DNA of 64,000 nt. It comes from Cladorhizidae sp. MBARI D1340-BT2. Taxonomy: Eukaryota > Porifera > Demospongiae > Poecilosclerida > Cladorhizidae. Both the position numbers and the translations under genes were made by a program. Where the stretch lies: positions 44,815,588-44,879,587 of the forward strand of contig JAQNBH010000007.1 in the NCBI GenBank assembly GCA_028752905.1, written 5' to 3'. The notes below the pieces were generated by a model that was not told the DNA's origin, did not search any database, and was given only the letters and a program-made list of their open reading frames with translations. This document shows, one piece after another, positions 52,593-63,520 of the stretch; position 1 is the stretch's first letter, and each line of letters begins with the position of its first letter.

Positions 52593-53901
52593 GTCAATTG
52601 GGGTAAAAAAAAGCCGGGGGGGAAGTTGGGGTAAAAAAAGACCAGGGGTCTGGGGAAGACACAGCTGCTTTAAGAATTTAAACAATCCTTGATCTGTCAA
52701 GTACTTTTAATGGGCTTTTCATTAATGTGTGTTTTTGTGTATAAAAATATTGACATGGAGGACATGACAAAATAAAGAACCTAAACATGTAGAAAATACC
52801 CGAAATTAACTTTTTTCTGGCTCACCTGAACTTTTGGGTAGATTAATCAAACTAGTTAGTAAATTATGAACACTAGCCAAAAGAAAATAGTTACTAAATG
52901 GTTTATTCATTGACAATAAAAAAATTAATTTTTTTTAAATATTTTAGGTTTTTTTGGACTGGCTTTTTTTTACCCCAGATATTTTTGGTCACTCGGGGTA
53001 AAAAAAACCCAGGTGTTTTGTTTTTTTTGGCAATTTTTTCTAGTCTTTTTTCGAGTACTATATTTTCATTTTTTCTTCTCTAATTTGTGAGTTAAAGCAT
53101 AATTGTGAGTAATATGAACCACCTAGTCAATGGTACATGGACTATTGCATCATTCTGATGGACAGAATGATACAATAGTATATATATAATGTGAGGAACT
53201 GAATATGAATAAACCAACTTTAGTCATTGATTATCAATGGTACATGGACTATTTCATCACATGGACTATTTCATCAATTCATGACAAAAGTTTTCAGTGA
53301 TGACGAAGATGCTGATCCCACATCAGCTTAATTTACCTTCCTTCACAAAAAAAGAGCGAAGCACAGACTCAACACGCATTTATTTTCTATGATTGGCCAA
53401 AGCAGATAGTAGTTGCATGTATGGCCCTGTTCAGCCAGTAGTGGAAACAGTTAGTCGAGGGAAGGCACTGCTGAAGTTCGAGTGTGAAGCAAAAGTGATA
53501 AACATTTTCAAGTATTTTTCTTTAAGAAAATGCAACAAAACCCAACTGTTAACCATTATTGTACTATTTATTGTAGTATTGGAACAAATTTTAATGAAAA
53601 AAGATTCAATTGATAAAATATTGAAGTATTTACATTTGATTTTACCGTTTAGGATATTTTTTAAGGGGTGGGTTTTTTTTACCCCGAACCAGCTTTTTTT
53701 TACCCCTTTCATGGGGTAAAAAAAAGCTACCATATTTTTATTAATATTTCATTATAGGACATAGGATATATTTATTTATTTATGTAGTCATCATTTGATA
53801 GTAAAGTACTAGAGGATGGCACATGTGTTTTTAGTAAATCCTTTACTCTGGGTCTTAAAAGGTAAAGTTAAGGGAAACGGCTTTTTTTTACCCCAATTGA
53901 C
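52593..53901. mobile_element. Nested MITE-like element, 1.3 kb
   Basis: Perfect 23-bp inverted ends: GTCAATTGGGGTAAAAAAAA plus GCC at the left and its complement at the right. It is flanked by TATA at 52,589-52,592 and 53,902-53,905 (TA or TATA target duplication). The uninterrupted right arm of the host transposon shows the site before insertion. Internally it repeats GGGGTAAAAAAA in both orientations, about eight times. No coding region recognised. Confidence 0.85.
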
Positions 53902-54320
53902 TATACTTTATGCAATATAGGGATTAAGATTGGTTAAGATGTGCCGGATTCACGCCTGTGGGGTGTGGTCAAAATGGTTCCAACTTTGTTTCTAGGAAGC
54001 TGAAGGCATTGGCTTGAACATGTTAAAAATTCAGGAGAGTGTTTTGCTTTATTTCTTTGAAAGGATGAATTTTGTTCTAATAACATGATTAGGTTTTCTG
54101 CTAAATGATTGTACAACCCTACTTCATAACCTGGGTATATTATTTACTTATTCTGACTGAATCATCATACCCCAATCAAAGAGTTTGTTTGGCTTATTTT
54201 ATTTTAACAAAAACATGTGACAAAATGTTGTTTACAGTAAGCAAGTATGTGTTTATAAGATAATATGAACAAAAAGAAAACAAATATTCTCACAATTAAC
54301 TCAAACAACAAAACACCTGG

Positions 54321-57111
54321 CTATATACAGTATAGGTCACAAATTTCTATTGTTGTATCTTGTGAAGCATTGAGGAATCTTGTCAACCGTCTCTTGCTTG
54401 AGCATGTAAGAGCGACCACTGCCAACTGAAGTTGGTACAGGGAGAGTGCATAAGATATGATTGAAGGTATGTTGCATTCATCCTTCCTGGATGGCCATGA
54501 CAGCTTGTTGGTACGACCACTTCGTTGCATGAAATTGGCCACTATGTCCTGATGTTCTTCAGACCTTTCAGAAATGCAGCCAACATACCACTGTTCATCA
54601 TAGACAACAGCCACATATTGCCCTAGCTTCAGTTCTGTTTCACTTGGAAATTCGTGATCAATACACTCATTGGAGAAATTCCGACGTTAACAACTGTACT
54701 GGCAGTGTCGCTCGAGAGATGATACATTCTGATTTCAGTGTTGGATATTGGAATGAACCTATGATGGCTTTGTGCCTGGGATGGTCTTGGCACTTTTTAA
54801 TCGAGATTCGATCTTGGAATTATGGGTAATAATGTCCTCTTCAGGAACAAATATAACCTTTATACCTGAGATGTGTTCATTAGCCCAAGTATATAGCTGC
54901 AATGGTGTCAGAATCTGGCCCTGTTCAGTTGCCTGTAAACTGGCACGTGCAACCATCCTCTTGGTAGTGCCACCGATCCCGTCGCATGGGCTTTTACCAT
55001 GGCTGGTTGCAAAAAAGTTCCATTCAGCTGTAATGTTGAAGTCAGATTGATGAAAGCATAGATTGCAGACATTTTTGAAATTTTTGTATTGGCTTGCTGT
55101 CCCATCGCTGAAATAGTGGATGTGCTTCTCTTGTACAGTTTCCTTCAAAAGCTTGATCATTACATCAATGAATGCATGAACTACTATGGCATTGTGATCT
55201 CTTTCATCACTGACAATGCAAGCACTGATGCAAGCAAGGTTGCCTGATTCTTCTTTGTGCAAATGGGTGGAGGGTTGTATCCCAATGAAAACCCTGGACA
55301 GCATCCTGGCCAAATGAATAGTTTTCAGCAAAGTCAAGAAGTATTATAGCTTCACCAACTGGCAGTTGATCTTTGAGATGTCGAAGATATGAGGCCTGGG
55401 CCTTGGCTGTAAAGTGATGATTAGTGGCTTTATCTGCTAAATGAGAGAGTGTTTGTATGAAATGAAATCTGTCAGGTTTTCATGCAAATCAACCAACTTT
55501 GATTGACTAATGTGTGTCCACTGCTTGTAGTTGATCAAATCGTCACAGTCTATATCAGAATTTTCAAAGAGTTTGTCTAGGAATTCTACCAGCTGGTCTC
55601 TTCCAGGGCAAGTGTCACATCGATGAAGCATACAATTTCGCGAATCTGTGTCGCACACCAGGATTGAAATCAACTCCTTATAGTCAACTTTTTTTGGTAG
55701 AGCAGAGACAAGGAGTTTTAAGTTCTGATGAATTTCGCAAACACAAACTGTATGCATTCCACTTGCGTCAGCAGTGACACACCTTTTAGGTCTAAGAGCA
55801 CAGAATTTTGATAAACCAATTTCGACGTTCCGATGCAACTTGAATTGGAGATACAATTCTTTCATGTTCATCAAAAGTAACTTTTTCTGATGCTGGACTT
55901 TCTCTCCACACTCCCTCACACTGACAAAATCCTTCATCCCTGGACACATTCTGGAGAACTCATCATCATTATAAAACTGGTTGACAAGCTGGGTTACTTC
56001 TAAAGACAGTGTTTTACCCTGCTTTTTTGAAGGCATCGCTAGTATTCCACTTGTAGCTGCCGAGCGGCTTTCACAATATACTTAGTGACACCAAACTTAT
56101 CAGCAGTCTTCTGTATAGACCAGCTTGGAGGTGCAAGAGTGAGGATGGGAAAAATTTCCTTTTTGAGTTGAAGCAGCACACTTTTGACTGAGTTCTCGGA
56201 TAATAGTTTCCAAATCCTTACAAGCATCACATTCATGATATTGAGTCTCTGTTTCTGAGCTTAATGTCAGCTTAGATATTTTCAAAACACATGCAATTTT
56301 CTCTTGTACATGCTCCGAATATTTCACTAGTTTTATTTTTCCATAGTAGGAGCGATCCTGTACTTTCTTGGTGTGGAATTTGAAAGGAGAGCATTCGAAA
56401 CTGGTGAAGCTCTGGTTGAGTAGCTCTCTTGTCACATCTAGCTCGGATTCTGAAGAACTAGGATTATCTTCTATCTCGGTGGTGGTTGATTCGGAGGCAT
56501 CAGGTGGTAGAGCATAGGAAGTGGATGGCTGTTGCACATCTGCTTGTGCCTGAGGCTGCACGGATGTGTCATCAGCAAGAACTGTAGATTGAGAGTTTTT
56601 TTCAGTAGCTTTCTTCTTGCAAGTGATGCATAATTGCTTCCCTGGAGTGACATATATTCCATGATGCAGGAGATCATTGGCAAATGCCACACTGTAGAAA
56701 GGCCTGTAAAATACAAAGTGAAGATGTTCAATTCATAGTACAGGGTCAATGCAAAAAATATTGGAATCTATATTTACCTTTCTTTGATGTTACTTGTCCT
56801 CTCTTGCCCTTTTTTCGTACGACTTTTTCCTTGCCAGGTGTGTGCAGTAAAAATGGATTGCAACATTTCAATTGGCGCTGTTCAAACCTTGACACCGAGT
56901 AAAACTCATGATGGTATAGGCAGACAGTTGCTGTTTCACGATCAATTTGATCTGTTCTTAATCCACTTCTCCACAGCAGTAATTCCATCTCATCACCATC
57001 AAGATCTGCGAGTTTCATCAAGCCATGCTTACGAATACGATACTTTTTATGACATTCTGATTGCAGGGAGATCCCGATTGTACAATCCTCAAGCTTTGCA
57101 CCAGCAGCCAT
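54321..57111 (-). pseudogene. Decayed transposase-like gene of unclassified family
   Basis: Pieces of one protein read down the minus strand. An N-terminal Cys/His part starts MAAGAKLEDCTIGISLQSEC. Next come PFYSVAFANDLLHHGIYV, then LTLAPPSWSIQKTADKFGV (helix-turn-helix-like), GILAMPSKKQGK, FCALRPKRCVTADASGMHTV, IILLDFAENYSF, HYFSDGTASQYKN (near 55,105) and SHGKSPCDGIGG. The C terminus contains WYVGCISE and WPSRKDEC. Asp residues in LLDFAENY, FSDG and CDGIGG could form a DDE/D-type triad (inference). From memory it resembles an uncharacterised multicopy family in cnidarians and arthropods. Frame changes near 56,770, 56,180, 56,050, 55,440, 55,270 and 54,760 make an intact product unlikely. 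Confidence 0.7.
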
Positions 57112-57769
57112 TTTGACCTTCTGAACTTCCAAGCTGTCTGTCTTGAGAAATGATGCAACACTGGTTGTCTTGAGAAATTATGAAATACTTAATAATAGTA
57201 TGTTGCAACACTTTTCAGGTACTGGTTTAATGCTGCACAAGTGTTTTTGCACAAAACAACATTAACAAAACAAAATTCATCCTTTCAAAGAAATAAAGCA
57301 AAACACTCTCCTGAATTTTTAACATGTTCAAGCCAATGCCTTCAGCTTCCTAGAAACAAAGTTGGAACCATTTTGACCACACCCCACACCCACTTTTTGG
57401 GGCGTGAATCCAGCACATCTTAACCCCTATATTCCATAAAGTATAAGAGTTAGCCAAATTTTGGCTGCAGATTCTTAATCTTCATAAAAAATTGGTCCAG
57501 GGCCCCAACTTTTGTGAGTCTGGCTCACATACTTTGGACGATATAGGCAAAAATAGTTTATTTTTGTGGGCGTGGCCAAATAGTTGCCATTAGCAACGGG
57601 AAAACTTCCATCAGCCGTATCTCCATTAATATTGCGAGTTAAACAAAATAACTTGGCACACAAAGTTTTTGTACCAATGTCCTCTACTGACAAAAAATTT
57701 GAACAAAATCTGAGAGGGGCTGGTAGGGAAATGCTCCAAGCATTGGTTGATTTGACATGGAATGACCCC

Positions 57770-58287
57770 GCTTCACTGTTAGCCATGATATGTAGTTTAG
57801 AAGCTTCCATAATGGTTTAGAAGCTTCACTGTTAGCCATGAGAGCTGCCATGAGAGTTTAGAAGCTTCACTATTAGCCATGATGGTTTAGAAGCTTCACT
57901 GTTAGCCATGATGGTTTAGAAGCTTCACTGTTAGCCATGAGAGCTTCACTGTTTGCCATGATAGTTTAGAAGCTTCACTGTTTGCCATGAGAGCTTCACT
58001 GTTTGCCATGATATTTTAGAAGCTTCACTGTTAGCCATGAGAGTTTAGAAGCTTCACTGTCAGCCATGAGAGTTTAGAAGCTTCACTGTTAGCCATGATG
58101 GTTTAGAAGCTTTACTGTTAGCCATGATGGTTTAGAAGCTTCACTGTTAGCCATGAGAGCTTCACTGTTAGCCATGAGATCTTCACTGTTTGCCATGATA
58201 GTTTAGAAGCTTCACTGTTATCCATGAGAGTTTAGAAGCTTCACTGTTATCCATGAGAGTTTAGAAGCTTCAGTGTTAGCCATTAAC
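57770..58287. repeat. 29-bp minisatellite, right part
   Basis: Continues the TTCACTGTTAGCCATGATGG array interrupted by the transposon, about 17 copies. Confidence 0.97.
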
Positions 58288-58437
58288 GCTGGTTCACAAT
58301 AAGCTACTCCCACTAAAGGTGATAAGTAATGTGATGTGGCACTTGTGGTGTGTTTTATTTGTGTTTCGTGTATGGGGTGAAATTTTGTCCATGGAAGAGT
58401 CTGAGATGACTGTAGAATGGTTGATAGAGGCAGTAAT

Positions 58438-58806
58438 GAAAGGCTAATAGAAGCAGTGAGGAAAGGTTGATAGAGGCAGTGAGGAAAGGTTGATAGAGGC
58501 AGGGAGGAAAGGTTGATAGAGGCAGTGAGGAAAGGTTGATAGAGGCAGTGAGGAAAGGTTGATAGAGGCAGGGAGGAAAGGTTGATAGAGGCAGTGAGGA
58601 AAGGTTGATAGAGGCAGGGAGGAAAGGTTGATAGAGGCAGGGAGGAAAGGTTGATAGAGGCAGTGAGGAAAGGTTGATAGAGGCAGTGAGGAAAGGTTGA
58701 TAGAGGCAGTGAGGAAAGGTTGATAGAGGCAGGGAGGAAAGGTTGATAGAGGCAGTGAGGAAAGGCTAATAAAGGCAGTGAGGAAAGGTTGATAGAGGCA
58801 GGGAGG
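58438..58806. repeat. 23-bp minisatellite, 16 copies
   Basis: Unit AAAGGTTGATAGAGGCAGTG plus AGG, with CAGTGAGG/CAGGGAGG alternation. Confidence 0.97.
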
Positions 58807-58977
58807 AACCTTTTTGGCGTATGACTGTATCAACAAGTCATGTAGAGATTGAAAGCTCATTATTAATGGGTGGAGTTTCATAATGGCAAAGGGATGAATG
58901 CAAAGGCCTCGTGACATACAATGTGTATTGTTGACCTTTGGGGGTATCTGGTCTGCGAAGTTCCTAGCTCACCAAAG

Positions 58978-59050
58978 TGTGTGTGTGTGTGTGCGTGCAT
59001 GTGTGTGTGTGTGTGTGTGCGTGCATGTGTGTGTGTGTGTGTGTGCGTGT
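58978..59050. repeat. (GT)n microsatellite
   Basis: GTGTGT runs interrupted by GCGTGCATG, just beyond the retrotransposon 3' end. Confidence 0.9.
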
Positions 59051-59318
59051 GATGGAAACGGAGTCATAGACTGTCACTGTTGCAGTGTGTAGATTTGAGG
59101 GTAATGAATATGCTCTAGTTATATCTGTGTATTAGAGAATGGCGCTATGCGCGTTTGCTATGAAGATGCAACTCGATAAACAATTGATGTTCAACAAAAG
59201 CAATGCGTGCAATAACTGGCATCAAAGGCGTGTGCGCATGTGTAATGGGTAAATGGCCTCAGTCCGGTAAAGGGTCCTACGTAATAATGTTCATACAGAG
59301 AAGGTTCATTATCCACTA

Positions 59319-59329
59319 CCTCCCCCAAG
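59319..59329 (-). other. Putative polypurine tract
   Basis: Minus-strand CTTGGGGGAGG, 15-25 bp after the pol stop codon (59,344-59,346) and directly before the presumed LTR start. Confidence 0.55.
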
Positions 59330-59343
59330 TCGACACGATGTGT

Positions 59344-60395
59344 CTACTTAAGTTTGGTATATCCGTATCGGGAGATCGGCTTCGGTCCCCGCTGGCTTCT
59401 GCAGAGGGGGGCCGTCGTTGCTGGCTCTGGTAGGAGTGCTGTGGGTGTGGTAGATTCGGAGGTGGGGGCGGGTGGAGTGCTGGTTACCAACGCGTATGAT
59501 CGTGGGCTCGGCCGAGGTATGCTCGCTGGGGTTTCGGGCGTCGGTGTCTCGGTTGGCGGCAGTGTGCCGGGGTGAGGGGTTATGGTTGGGATGGCCGGTG
59601 TGACATGGGGAGTTCCGGGTCGGATTGGGCTTGGTGGGGTGATCATCGATGGTTGCACGTTGGCTTCCAGCGGTGATGGCGCCATTGTAAGCGTCGTGGG
59701 TTGAACGTCCTGGTGGGTTTGTATCGGTAGTGGGTTTGGGGGTGGGAAGGACGGGACGGTGGTGGGCGGTGAGGAAGGGATGGGGTTGTATCGACGGAGG
59801 AAACGTCTGTTCCTTGTCGTTAGTCTTCCTGAGCCATCCGTCCTCACCGCGTACTGATGGTATTGAAGTACTTCGACCACCGTGCCCGTCTTGTCCCATT
59901 TATTAGGGTGACGGCCTGACTGGTTTTGGACCATAACTGTGTCCCCGCATTTCAGGGGGGACAGTCCCTGGGAGTGCTCGTCCCAGCGAGTGCGGTTGGT
60001 CATTGATCGTTTGGTTAGGGCTCTCTCACGTAGATCCAGGCGGTCTGTCCACTCTGTGTGGGGGCAGTATCGTTCGGGGATTCCGGGTAGGAGGTCCCGT
60101 GTGGGTCTTCCAAACAGGCAGGCTGCCGGTGACATTCTCGTTTCGGGGTCTGGGCTGTTCCTATATTGTAGAAGGGCTTTGTGGAACTTGTCCGTGAGCG
60201 TGCCTCCAGGGCCGGTGTTGCCGGTGATGAGTCTCTTCATGGTCTTGACCGCCACCTCGGCGCGGCAGTTGGCGTGTGGGTGGTATGCTGATGTGATTCT
60301 GTGGTGTACCCCCCAATCGGTCAAGAATTGTCTGGTGGAGTGGGAGGAGAACTCTGGGCCGATGTCAGTGTGTCCGGGATTCCAAACGTGGAGAA
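59344..60395 (-). pseudogene. pol: Ty3/gypsy integrase C-terminal part and tail
   Basis: In a different frame from the rest of pol, it resumes with GPEFSSHSTRQFLTDWGVHH and carries the second integrase Asp region and the Glu in AEVAVKTMKRLI. A GPY/F-like module follows (GDTVMVQNQSGRHPNKWDKT), then a ~130-residue Pro/Thr/Ser tail ending RYGYTKLK. A one-base-type shift near 60,380 separates it from the upstream frame. Confidence 0.8.
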
Positions 60396-63300
60396 GGTTT
60401 CCCGGAGTGTCTGGACGAGCCCGGGTGCTCCCTCCCTGGATGGTGTCACTACCGGCCAGTTTGTGTACCGGTCCACTAGGACGAGATAGTTGATCCCCTG
60501 GTGGTGGAAGAAGTCCGCTGCAATGTGCTGGAATGGGTATAGCGGCTCTTCGGGGGTGATGGAGGGCATGGCTGGTTGGGATGGGGCGTTACCGTTGCAG
60601 GTTGCGCATCTGTCCCTGGTCGCGGTTATGTCCTTGGTAATGCCCGGCCAAAATATTGATGCCTCTTCTCTTGCGTTCATGCGGCTGACTCCTTGGTGGG
60701 CGGCATGGAGGGCGTTGAGGCATGTGGGGCGGAGTGAGGCGGGTATGATGATTCTGTCTCCTCGGCATATCACTCCGTCAATGGTGGAGAGCGTGTCAAT
60801 GAACGGGAAGAATTCCCTGATTGAAGGTGGCATGAGGTTTCTTCTTGCTGGTGGGCCTTCTTCGATGATGAGGATGAGTTCTTGGAGTGGTCCGTCGGCT
60901 GCTGTCGCGACTTGGATGTCCTCCCAATTGAGGGGGGTGTCGGCGATGGCTGCGCTGATGGCAGTGGCCAGGCCCAAGTCATCACATTGGGGGTCGTCTT
61001 CTTCGTTCAGGGGGGCGATGGAGATGCCGGTCAGAAGGTTAGTCGGGATTCTGGGGCATGGGGTGTCTGGTGCTGTGCTGTCATCCTGTAGGTGCAGCCT
61101 GTGGGGGGTGGGTGTCCCGGATGGGTGGCGTGAGAGGGCATCACTGGTCTTGTTCTTCACGCCAGGGATGTGCACCATCCGGAAACGATATCGGAGGGTT
61201 TTTTCTTTGAGGTTCCTCAACCTGGTGTTGGGAATGTCCTCCAGTGTGCGGTCTCCAAAGAGTTTCAGGAGTGGCTTGTGGTCGACGGCTATGACCAGGT
61301 CGCTGCAGCCAAGTACAAAGTGGCGAGCTTTGTCCAGCGCGTCGGCCACTGCCAGTGCCTCTCCTTCCACTGGGGCGTAGCGTGACTCGGCGGGGTGGGT
61401 AAATCTTGAGCCCACTAAGGTGACCTTCCAACCGTCCCGGCAACAGAATATCTCGCGGGACGGGCACTGGCAGTGTTTCTGGAATAGCCAGTACCCTATC
61501 CCGTCTTTGCTCCAGTCTGTTGCCAGGCAGGTGGGGCGGGACTTTTCGAAGATTCTTACTCCTTCGTGGATTTTCGAGCAGATTTCCTTCTTTGAGGCGT
61601 CGAAAGCGTCTTGCAGTGCGGTGTCCCAGGTGAAGGGGGATGATGGTTTCAAGAGGGCTCTGAACGGGGACATCACAGATGCCATGGAGAACGCATATGC
61701 TACCTGGTTCACAAGGCCGAACCAGGCGCGTATGTCTGTGATGCCTTGAGGTGTAGGGAAGTTGGCTATCGATTCGAGGTACTTCGGAGATGGCTTGACT
61801 TCCGTCCGGGTGATCTGGAACCCGGCAAATTCCACCTCATCGCAGGCGAAGCGGAATTTGCTCGGGTTCAGTGTTATCCCGTTTGTGGCGCAGAGGTCTA
61901 GCCACTCTGTGGCCTGATGGAAGGCCTCGGCGATGGTGTCTGACCACAGTAATGCGTCGTCGATGCACTTGGTGCGGTTGGTGATGTGTGAGATGAGTGC
62001 GTCATAGCGGGCAGTGTACGCGTCACCCGACGCAATGTATCCCTGAGGTGCCGAGCAGTACCGGTATCTTCCCCAAGGCGTAATGAACGTCGTAAAGTGT
62101 CTGTCCTCCTCCGCGAGTGCCACAGAGTGGTAGCCGTTCCAGGCGTCAAAGATAGTCTTCTTGGTATTGCTTGGGACGGCTCTGGCCTGGTGGAAGGGTG
62201 ACTGGGTGTGGTGGGTTTCTCGCGTTGCATGGAGGTTGAGTGCTTGGAAGTCGATTGTCCTCCTGAGAGACCCGTTCTTCTTGGTGCAAATCACCATGCG
62301 GTGGCACCAAGTGTCCGGGGTTCCCAGGGGAACTCTCTCCAGTACGCCGAGACGTACGTCTCTATCCAGCCCAGCTTTGACCTCCTCTTGCCAGTGGATG
62401 GGGATGGATATTGGGGTGTGGCAAGGCTTGGGGGTGGCTGTGGGATCGATGGTGAGGCTCAAGGGGGGACCAGACATCATGGGTAAGGGTTGGTGTTCGC
62501 GGATGTTAAATGCGCTCGCCGCATATAGGTCCCGCAGGTGTTGCTCTAGTTTCCCCCTGTTGGCTTCAGTGGCAGGGAATGGCAGTTGTGTTGGCCTGGG
62601 GGGTGGTCCTGTTCTGGTCGGGCATGAGCATGGTTTGGGCTGCTGAGGTTGTCCTATCCCTACTGTGTGGCTCGCACTGTGGTTGTTGCTCCTTGATCGG
62701 CTGGGTGGGGTGGGTCGGCTTGGTTGGGTGCTGGTCAATAGGGCATCTTGGTGATGGTGAGCTGGAGGACTGGTCTGTAGGTCCGATGGTTGTGGAGGTT
62801 GTCCCTGTCTCGGTCCTCTAGCCTGGCCGTCTCCCGGGGGTGCCGTGGGCGTGCTGAGAGGGAAGCCTCTGGGGATGAGGTCCAGGTCTGAGCAGGTTGC
62901 AAGGCTGAGGTATAGCCTGCTTGCGATTGGGGAGAAGTATACCATCTGCCTCGTCTCGAGGTTCGTGGATGGTATCTTGATCCGCAGAAGGGCAGCTCCC
63001 AAGATGGGTAAGTTGGTGCCGCTTGCCGAATGCATCATGAGGTTCACGGGAATGAGGTCGGTCTCGGTGAGCTGTAGGTTGGCCAATAGGGTGGGGCCTG
63101 CGAGGCAGCTCTGGCAACCGGTGTCTGCCATGGCGGTGGTGGCGAGGTTGAGCGTCTCTCTGCGTAGGGTATGTCCGTGAATTCGGAAATCCTCCGTTCT
63201 GGCTGATATGGCGACGTTCAAGCTTGGCTGTGGTGGGGATCGTCGTTGGATCCATGAGTGGGATGATTGGTTCCAGGATTGGTGTTGGAGGATGCCTTCT

Positions 63301-63520
63301 GACATCGTGTCCATCTGCTCGAATACGGCACTCTCGTGCTCGATGTTCTGCCAGCACATGTGGGCTGAATGGTTTTGTCGTCCACATGTTGAGCAGGTGG
63401 TGCCGAAGGCTGGACAGTTTTGTCTCCTGTGGGCTGTCCTCTTGCTCTCCGTGTCCTGTGGTGCCACAGAATGTGCAGATGCCCCTGCTGTTGTTGGTGT
63501 TGGCTCTGGTGGGTTGATTT
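60321..63520 (-). pseudogene. pol: Ty3/gypsy pol: NC, protease, RT, RNase H, integrase N-part
   Basis: Residues are counted in the frame opening at 63,713. A CCHC knuckle CSTCGRQNHSAHMC is at 107-120, after CPAFG. The aspartic protease has ADTGCQS at 196-202. Reverse transcriptase spans about 430-690, with TIFDAWNGYHSVAL and CIDDALL (583-589) in place of the usual Y/F-x-DD. RNase H has ATDWS (731-735), EGEAL and VDHKPLL. The integrase zinc region ends CATC (1036-1039) and its first catalytic Asp is in HIAADFF (1067). The frame stops at 60,321 after a shift inside the integrase core. Confidence 0.88.

Larger units (their letters stand above)
52260..57769. mobile_element. DNA transposon with ~500-bp terminal inverted repeats
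   Basis: The ends are GGGTCATTCCAT on the left and ATGGAATGACCC on the right. The inverted repeats continue about 500 bp: left arm 52,260-52,592 plus 53,902-54,077, right arm about 57,270-57,769. It splits a minisatellite unit (TTAGAAGCT / GCTTCACTG), suggesting a 3-bp GCT target duplication. It carries a decayed transposase-like gene on the minus strand and a nested MITE in the left arm. Without the MITE it is about 4.2 kb. Confidence 0.88.

Noticed and set aside
53393..53733. Overlapping ~100-codon frames inside the nested MITE
   Set aside because: Low-complexity A/T-rich translation with poly-Lys/Phe from GGGGTAAAAAAA motifs; no domain.
52589..53905. Telomere-like TTTTACCCC blocks
   Set aside because: The motif occurs only as separate short copies in both orientations within one MITE, not as a tandem telomeric repeat.
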